Source: CBDBLK01 sp965215445
Lineage (GTDB): Bacteria; Bdellovibrionota; Bacteriovoracia; Bacteriovoracales; Bacteriovoracaceae
Direction of reading: 5' to 3'
Assembly: GCA_965215445.1 (NCBI GenBank)
Contig: CBDCDT010000002.1
Span: 744,001-808,000 of the forward strand
Length of the DNA: 64,000 nucleotides
The position numbers and the translations under genes were made by a program. Within the stretch, counting starts at the first letter, position 1. Every line of letters starts with the position of its first letter. This document shows positions 60,326 through 64,000 of this stretch, piece by piece. The notes below the pieces were generated by a model. It was not told where the DNA came from. It ran no database searches and saw nothing but the letters and a program-made list of their open reading frames with translations.

Positions 60326-63163
60326 ATGAGTGGACAATTAGAACCAGGTATGGCGTACGATACTAAAGTCCTCAATCGGCTTTTTGCACTTCTTTCAGTG
60401 ATTTTTCTCTTTGTGGTGATTTGGTTATTTTTAGATGATTATATCCGCCCTTGGAAAGTTATTCAGGTTGAGGCACAACAGATTAAACGCAAAAAATTGG
60501 AAACCAGGTTGGACGAGGCCAACAAAGCAGTCGATCAAAAGCAATTGGCGATTATTTTACAGAAAATTGAAGAGGGGGAAAAACAAATTGAAAAACGCCG
60601 TGAGGAAATTCGTCAAGTTGAAGATAAACTTGCTGTCATTATTGTCAAAATTAAAGATGAGACAATCATCAATGGACAATTAAACTCAAAAGTTTCTGCA
60701 TTGACCTTTGATCATGGAGTGGCCCATGCACAACACCTCTCCAATGCTGATAAACTAAAAAAACAATTACATGAAGAAAAAAGACGATTTGCTGAATCCC
60801 AAGACCGCATGAAAGGCCTTGAGGCCCAGAGAAAAACTTCAGAAACGGAGTTGGCCAATCTCAAAAAAGAACTTTTAGAAGCTGAAAAAGAGAGAAGAGA
60901 TTTGTTTGGACAACGCGATCTTGTCAGATTGGCCAAATCTCAAACAGATATTAATTTTATTTTTGCTCTCAGGAATGCACCCTTTTTGGATTTTCTTGAT
61001 CCAACTTTGAGAATTCAGCAAATTGTACTCGAGAATATCACTGACGACCGTTATTTTCAGCATGTTCCCAAAGTTGATCGTTGTATTACATGCCATACTT
61101 TTATAGATCAGGAAGGTTACGAAGATCAAAAGAATCCTCATAAAACCCATCCCAATCTCGATCTTTATATTGGTCTTAAAAGCCCTCACCCCATGAAAAA
61201 AATTGGTTGTACTGTTTGCCATGGGGGAGAAGGACATCGGGTCAATGATTTCAATGCGGCAGCACATATTCCCGATGGAGAAAAGCAGACCGAGGAATGG
61301 ATTGCAAAATATAACTACCATCCCCCCCACAAAGTTTCACAACCCATGCTCAAGAAAAAGTATACAGAGGCCTCTTGTTTAAAGTGTCATCAGGGAGTCG
61401 AATTTATTCCAGGAGCGGATAAGCTCAATGAAGGAAAGCGTTTGGTTGAAAAATATGGTTGTTATTCCTGCCATAAAATTGAGGGTTGGGAACACAAAAG
61501 GAGGCCAGGCCCAAGTTTTCACAAAATTGCTTCTAAAGTGACTAAAGAATTTTTCAAAAACTGGGTTTGGAACCCCAAGCTTTTTAACAAGCACACGCGA
61601 ATGCCTCATTTTTTTGGCCAGTCTAATAACTCTACTCCAGAATTTACGGTAAAAAATATTGCCGAAGTTAACGCCATGGCCGAGGCAGTATGGGACAAAT
61701 CAGAAATTTATCGCCCTTTTGGCCAATATAAAGAGGGAAATAAGGAGCAAGGCAAGGAACTTATTAGAACAATAGGATGCTTGGGTTGTCATGGTGTTGA
61801 AGGCCTTGAAGAAGAATCTGAAAAAATCATGGCCCATGCGGGGCCATATTTAAACGGGATGGCCTCTAAGCTTGATGCAGACTGGTTGGTTTCTTGGTTA
61901 CAGCGGCCATCTCACTATCAGGAAAACACCATCATGCCTTCTTTTCGATTAACTGAGAAGGAGGCCAACGATATAACCGCTTATCTTATGAGTTTGAGAA
62001 ATCAGAATTTTGAGAAATTTACATTTGAGCCAATAAATAAAAAAGTTAGAGATGAAATTCTTCTAACCTACTTTTCTGCCTTTGAGACATTAAAAGCAGC
62101 TCAGAATAAATTGACCAAAATGACTGATCGAGAGAAAACTTTAGAATTAGGCCATCGTTCAATAGGCAAGTATGGGTGCTATTCTTGCCACGAATTTAAG
62201 GGTTTTGAAGGAAGAACTCCCATTGGCCCGGAGTTAAGCAAGGAAGGATCAAAACCTCTTACTCAATTTAGCTTTGGTCACGAACATGATGTAGAACATA
62301 GTAGGGACGGATGGATCAAGGCCCATTTACTTAACCCAAGACGTTGGGATCGTGGTGCTGAAAAATCTTTTAAGGATTTGGCCAGAATGCCCCATTTTTA
62401 TATGACAGAAAAAGAAGCAGAGCTTATCACCTTGTTTCTTCTTGGCCAGGTAGGCGACTTTATCCCGATGGCCGGTCTGAAGAATATGAATCAACATGAA
62501 AAAATTGTTTCTGAAGGTATGAAAGTTGCGTTCAAGTACAATTGTATAGGATGCCATAGTATTGATGGGCAATTTGGTGATATTGGGGCCATCTATGAGG
62601 AAGATTTAAACGAGGGGCCACCACAGCTTAATGGACAGGGACATAGGGTGCAGGTTGATTGGTTTTATCATTTCCTTTCCGATGTTTATCCTATCCGCCC
62701 AGGATTAAAAATCCGTATGCCATCATTCAATTTTTCTACTGAAGAGAAAAATAAAATTGTAGCTTTATTTCAACATAAATCAGAGATGGAAATTTTTACT
62801 AATTATCAAAATATAGTTCAATGGAAACCAGGAGAAAAACAGGCCGCTCGCCAGCTTTTTCAGGCCTTGGCATGTGATTCTTGCCATACTTCGGGTTTTA
62901 ACAATGATGAGGCCCTGGCACCTAATCTTTATTTTGCAAAAAGACGGCTTCGCCCGAGTTGGGTTAAAAAATGGATGGAAAATCCTCAAGCTATTTTGGA
63001 ATACACAACGATGCCTAATTTTTGGGAAGATGGTGAGTCCCAGGAACCTGATATTTTAGAAGGTGATCCAGTTAAACAAATTGATGCTTTAACAAAATAT
63101 ATCTATGAAATTGGAACGGAAAAATTGCCAACCAAGGCCACCAATTATTGGAGTAAGCAATAA
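60326..63163 (+). CDS. octahaem cytochrome c with N-terminal coiled coil
   Basis: The product is 945 residues. One membrane helix (about 18-37) is followed by a long coiled coil (about 45-200), then eight CXXCH haem sites with first cysteines at 253, 295, 351, 379, 485, 618, 740 and 850. Each of the last five is followed by an MPxF motif typical of the axial methionine in class I cytochrome c: RMPHFF, IMPSFR, RMPHFY, RMPSFN, TMPNFW. The first three lack one and are probably bis-His or form a separate module. Position after cytochrome b implies it is the complex's electron exit and may hand electrons directly to the oxidase encoded next. Confidence 0.93.
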   Translation: MSGQLEPGMAYDTKVLNRLFALLSVIFLFVVIWLFLDDYIRPWKVIQVEAQQIKRKKLETRLDEANKAVDQKQLAIILQKIEEGEKQIEKRREEIRQVEDKLAVIIVKIKDETIINGQLNSKVSALTFDHGVAHAQHLSNADKLKKQLHEEKRRFAESQDRMKGLEAQRKTSETELANLKKELLEAEKERRDLFGQRDLVRLAKSQTDINFIFALRNAPFLDFLDPTLRIQQIVLENITDDRYFQHVPKVDRCITCHTFIDQEGYEDQKNPHKTHPNLDLYIGLKSPHPMKKIGCTVCHGGEGHRVNDFNAAAHIPDGEKQTEEWIAKYNYHPPHKVSQPMLKKKYTEASCLKCHQGVEFIPGADKLNEGKRLVEKYGCYSCHKIEGWEHKRRPGPSFHKIASKVTKEFFKNWVWNPKLFNKHTRMPHFFGQSNNSTPEFTVKNIAEVNAMAEAVWDKSEIYRPFGQYKEGNKEQGKELIRTIGCLGCHGVEGLEEESEKIMAHAGPYLNGMASKLDADWLVSWLQRPSHYQENTIMPSFRLTEKEANDITAYLMSLRNQNFEKFTFEPINKKVRDEILLTYFSAFETLKAAQNKLTKMTDREKTLELGHRSIGKYGCYSCHEFKGFEGRTPIGPELSKEGSKPLTQFSFGHEHDVEHSRDGWIKAHLLNPRRWDRGAEKSFKDLARMPHFYMTEKEAELITLFLLGQVGDFIPMAGLKNMNQHEKIVSEGMKVAFKYNCIGCHSIDGQFGDIGAIYEEDLNEGPPQLNGQGHRVQVDWFYHFLSDVYPIRPGLKIRMPSFNFSTEEKNKIVALFQHKSEMEIFTNYQNIVQWKPGEKQAARQLFQALACDSCHTSGFNNDEALAPNLYFAKRRLRPSWVKKWMENPQAILEYTTMPNFWEDGESQEPDILEGDPVKQIDALTKYIYEIGTEKLPTKATNYWSKQ

Positions 63164-63789
63164 TGAACTCTGTCAAGGCCCATGAAGGATTGATACACAA
63201 TCATACTGATGATCAATTTGGAAAAGCTTCTCCTGGCAAAATTGGAATGTGGCTTTTTCTTGGTGCAGATGGAATGTCTTTTGCGGGATTGCTTTTAGCC
63301 TATGCTGTTTTGAGGGCGACTCAACCGAATTGGCCCAATCCTGTCGATGCTTTGGGTGGAGTTGGCCTTTCGGGATTTATGACTTTCTGGCTAATTTGCT
63401 CCTCAGTCTCAATGGTTCTTTCCATTGATGCTTGCAAAATGCGCAATCGGTCAAAAATGCTCTTTTGGCTTATGGTAACCGTTATCGGAGGAAGTGGGTT
63501 CTTATTAATGCAGGTATATGAGTATTTTCATCTTATTAATGACCTCGGTATGACTTTTTCTAGTTACGCTCATGGCAACAATCTTTTTTCTTCGACATTT
63601 TTCTCAATTACAGGTTTTCACGGTCTCCATGTTTTGTCAGGGACTCTCTACTTGGCCTATTTGTATAAATTGGCGCACGAAGGGCGCTTTGATAAAGGAG
63701 ACTACAATCTTCTCGAAATCGGAGGTCTCTTCTGGCACTTTGTCGACTTGGTCTGGATTTTAGTTTTTACTTTTGTTTATCTATTATGA
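63163..63789 (+). CDS. cytochrome c oxidase subunit III
   Basis: This 208-residue, five-helix haem-copper oxidase subunit III has GKIGMWLFLGADGMSFAGLL, MQVYEYFHL, ITGFHGLHVLSGTLYL and GGLFWHFVDLVWILVF. The start overlaps the previous stop (TAATG), so oxidase and bc-complex genes are co-transcribed. Subunits I and II are not in the window and may follow. Confidence 0.95.
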   Translation: MNSVKAHEGLIHNHTDDQFGKASPGKIGMWLFLGADGMSFAGLLLAYAVLRATQPNWPNPVDALGGVGLSGFMTFWLICSSVSMVLSIDACKMRNRSKMLFWLMVTVIGGSGFLLMQVYEYFHLINDLGMTFSSYAHGNNLFSSTFFSITGFHGLHVLSGTLYLAYLYKLAHEGRFDKGDYNLLEIGGLFWHFVDLVWILVFTFVYLL

Positions 63790-63980
63790 CTTTAAAAATA
63801 GGATTATGCTTACTTCTCATTTTTCCTTTTTCAAAGATATTGGCCTGTCCAAACTGTGCAGGTTCTTTAGATGACCCTAAAACTTTATCAACGGCCTATA
63901 TTTTAATGGGCTTTATTCTTTTTACTTACATCCCCCTTTTCCTCATCTATCGTGTTATCTATAAGCATAGAGGTGAGTAG
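63786..63980 (+). CDS. small CPNC membrane protein of the oxidase operon
   Basis: The product is 64 residues. It has a signal-like first helix, ACPNCAGSLDDP at the periplasmic face, then a second helix and a basic tail. The CxxC could bind copper or act as a thiol pair. It overlaps the subunit III gene by 4 bases, so it probably belongs to oxidase assembly or to the complex itself. Family not recognised. Confidence 0.7.
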   Translation: MTLKIGLCLLLIFPFSKILACPNCAGSLDDPKTLSTAYILMGFILFTYIPLFLIYRVIYKHRGE

Positions 63981-64000
63981 ATCAAAATTTTCTTCACTGA

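Overview
This window reads as core chromosome of a Gram-negative, respiring, moderately AT-rich bacterium. Supporting signs are a GyrB with the proteobacterial-type insertion, SurA/PpiC and AsmA envelope proteins, an outer-membrane beta-barrel protein, many TPR proteins, and gyrB-gyrA followed by ATP synthase a and c subunit genes. The combination best fits the Bdellovibrionota / former Deltaproteobacteria, but that placement is inference. The left edge is probably near oriC because gyrB usually sits by dnaA/dnaN/recF.

Layout. 1-7.1 kb: gyrB (5' end cut by the window), gyrA, a TPR protein, two small membrane proteins (AtpI-like), atpB, atpE and a clear terminator. 7.1-8.4 kb: a DUF2007-like protein and a tandem pair of secreted four-cysteine paralogues. 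8.4-21.1 kb, minus strand: one long gene set read as mfd, ppiC, surA-like, pdxA-like, uvrA, ribD, ribE, ribBA, ribH. 21.2-29 kb: nuoA-H-J-K-L-M-N, the membrane arm of complex I without the catalytic arm genes and without nuoI.

29-34.9 kb: the most striking region. Seven further integral-membrane genes follow nuoN, overlapping or nearly so. By size, position and residual local similarity they repeat the order A-H-J-K-L-M-N, but they are shorter, more AT-rich and have lost most of the charged residues that complex I needs for proton pumping and quinone binding. They are all open, so they look like a maintained, diverged 'shadow' membrane arm rather than debris. A 967-residue GYF-like/TPR membrane protein follows.

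37.9-43 kb: an accessory island between tRNA-Ser(UGA) and lon. It holds a decayed tyrosine integrase next to the tRNA, an outer-membrane protein, a winged-helix regulator, and a tight four-gene operon (ribbon-helix-helix, GHKL ATPase, STAS-like DUF4325, PIN nuclease) preceded by a perfect inverted repeat. That operon is a candidate undescribed toxin/defence or signalling module.

43-56.9 kb: lon, glmU, glmS, a UvrD/PcrA helicase, an AsmA-like protein, a cyclic-nucleotide-binding protein, a FliG-like/coiled-coil pair and two orphan membrane proteins. 57-64 kb: a respiratory operon with a HEAT-repeat membrane protein, Rieske protein, split cytochrome b (b6-like and subunit-IV-like), an eight-CXXCH cytochrome c with an N-terminal coiled coil, cytochrome oxidase subunit III and a small CPNC membrane protein. 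Together with the nuo and atp genes this gives much of an aerobic chain: complex I membrane arm, a bc-type complex, part of an oxidase and part of F0.
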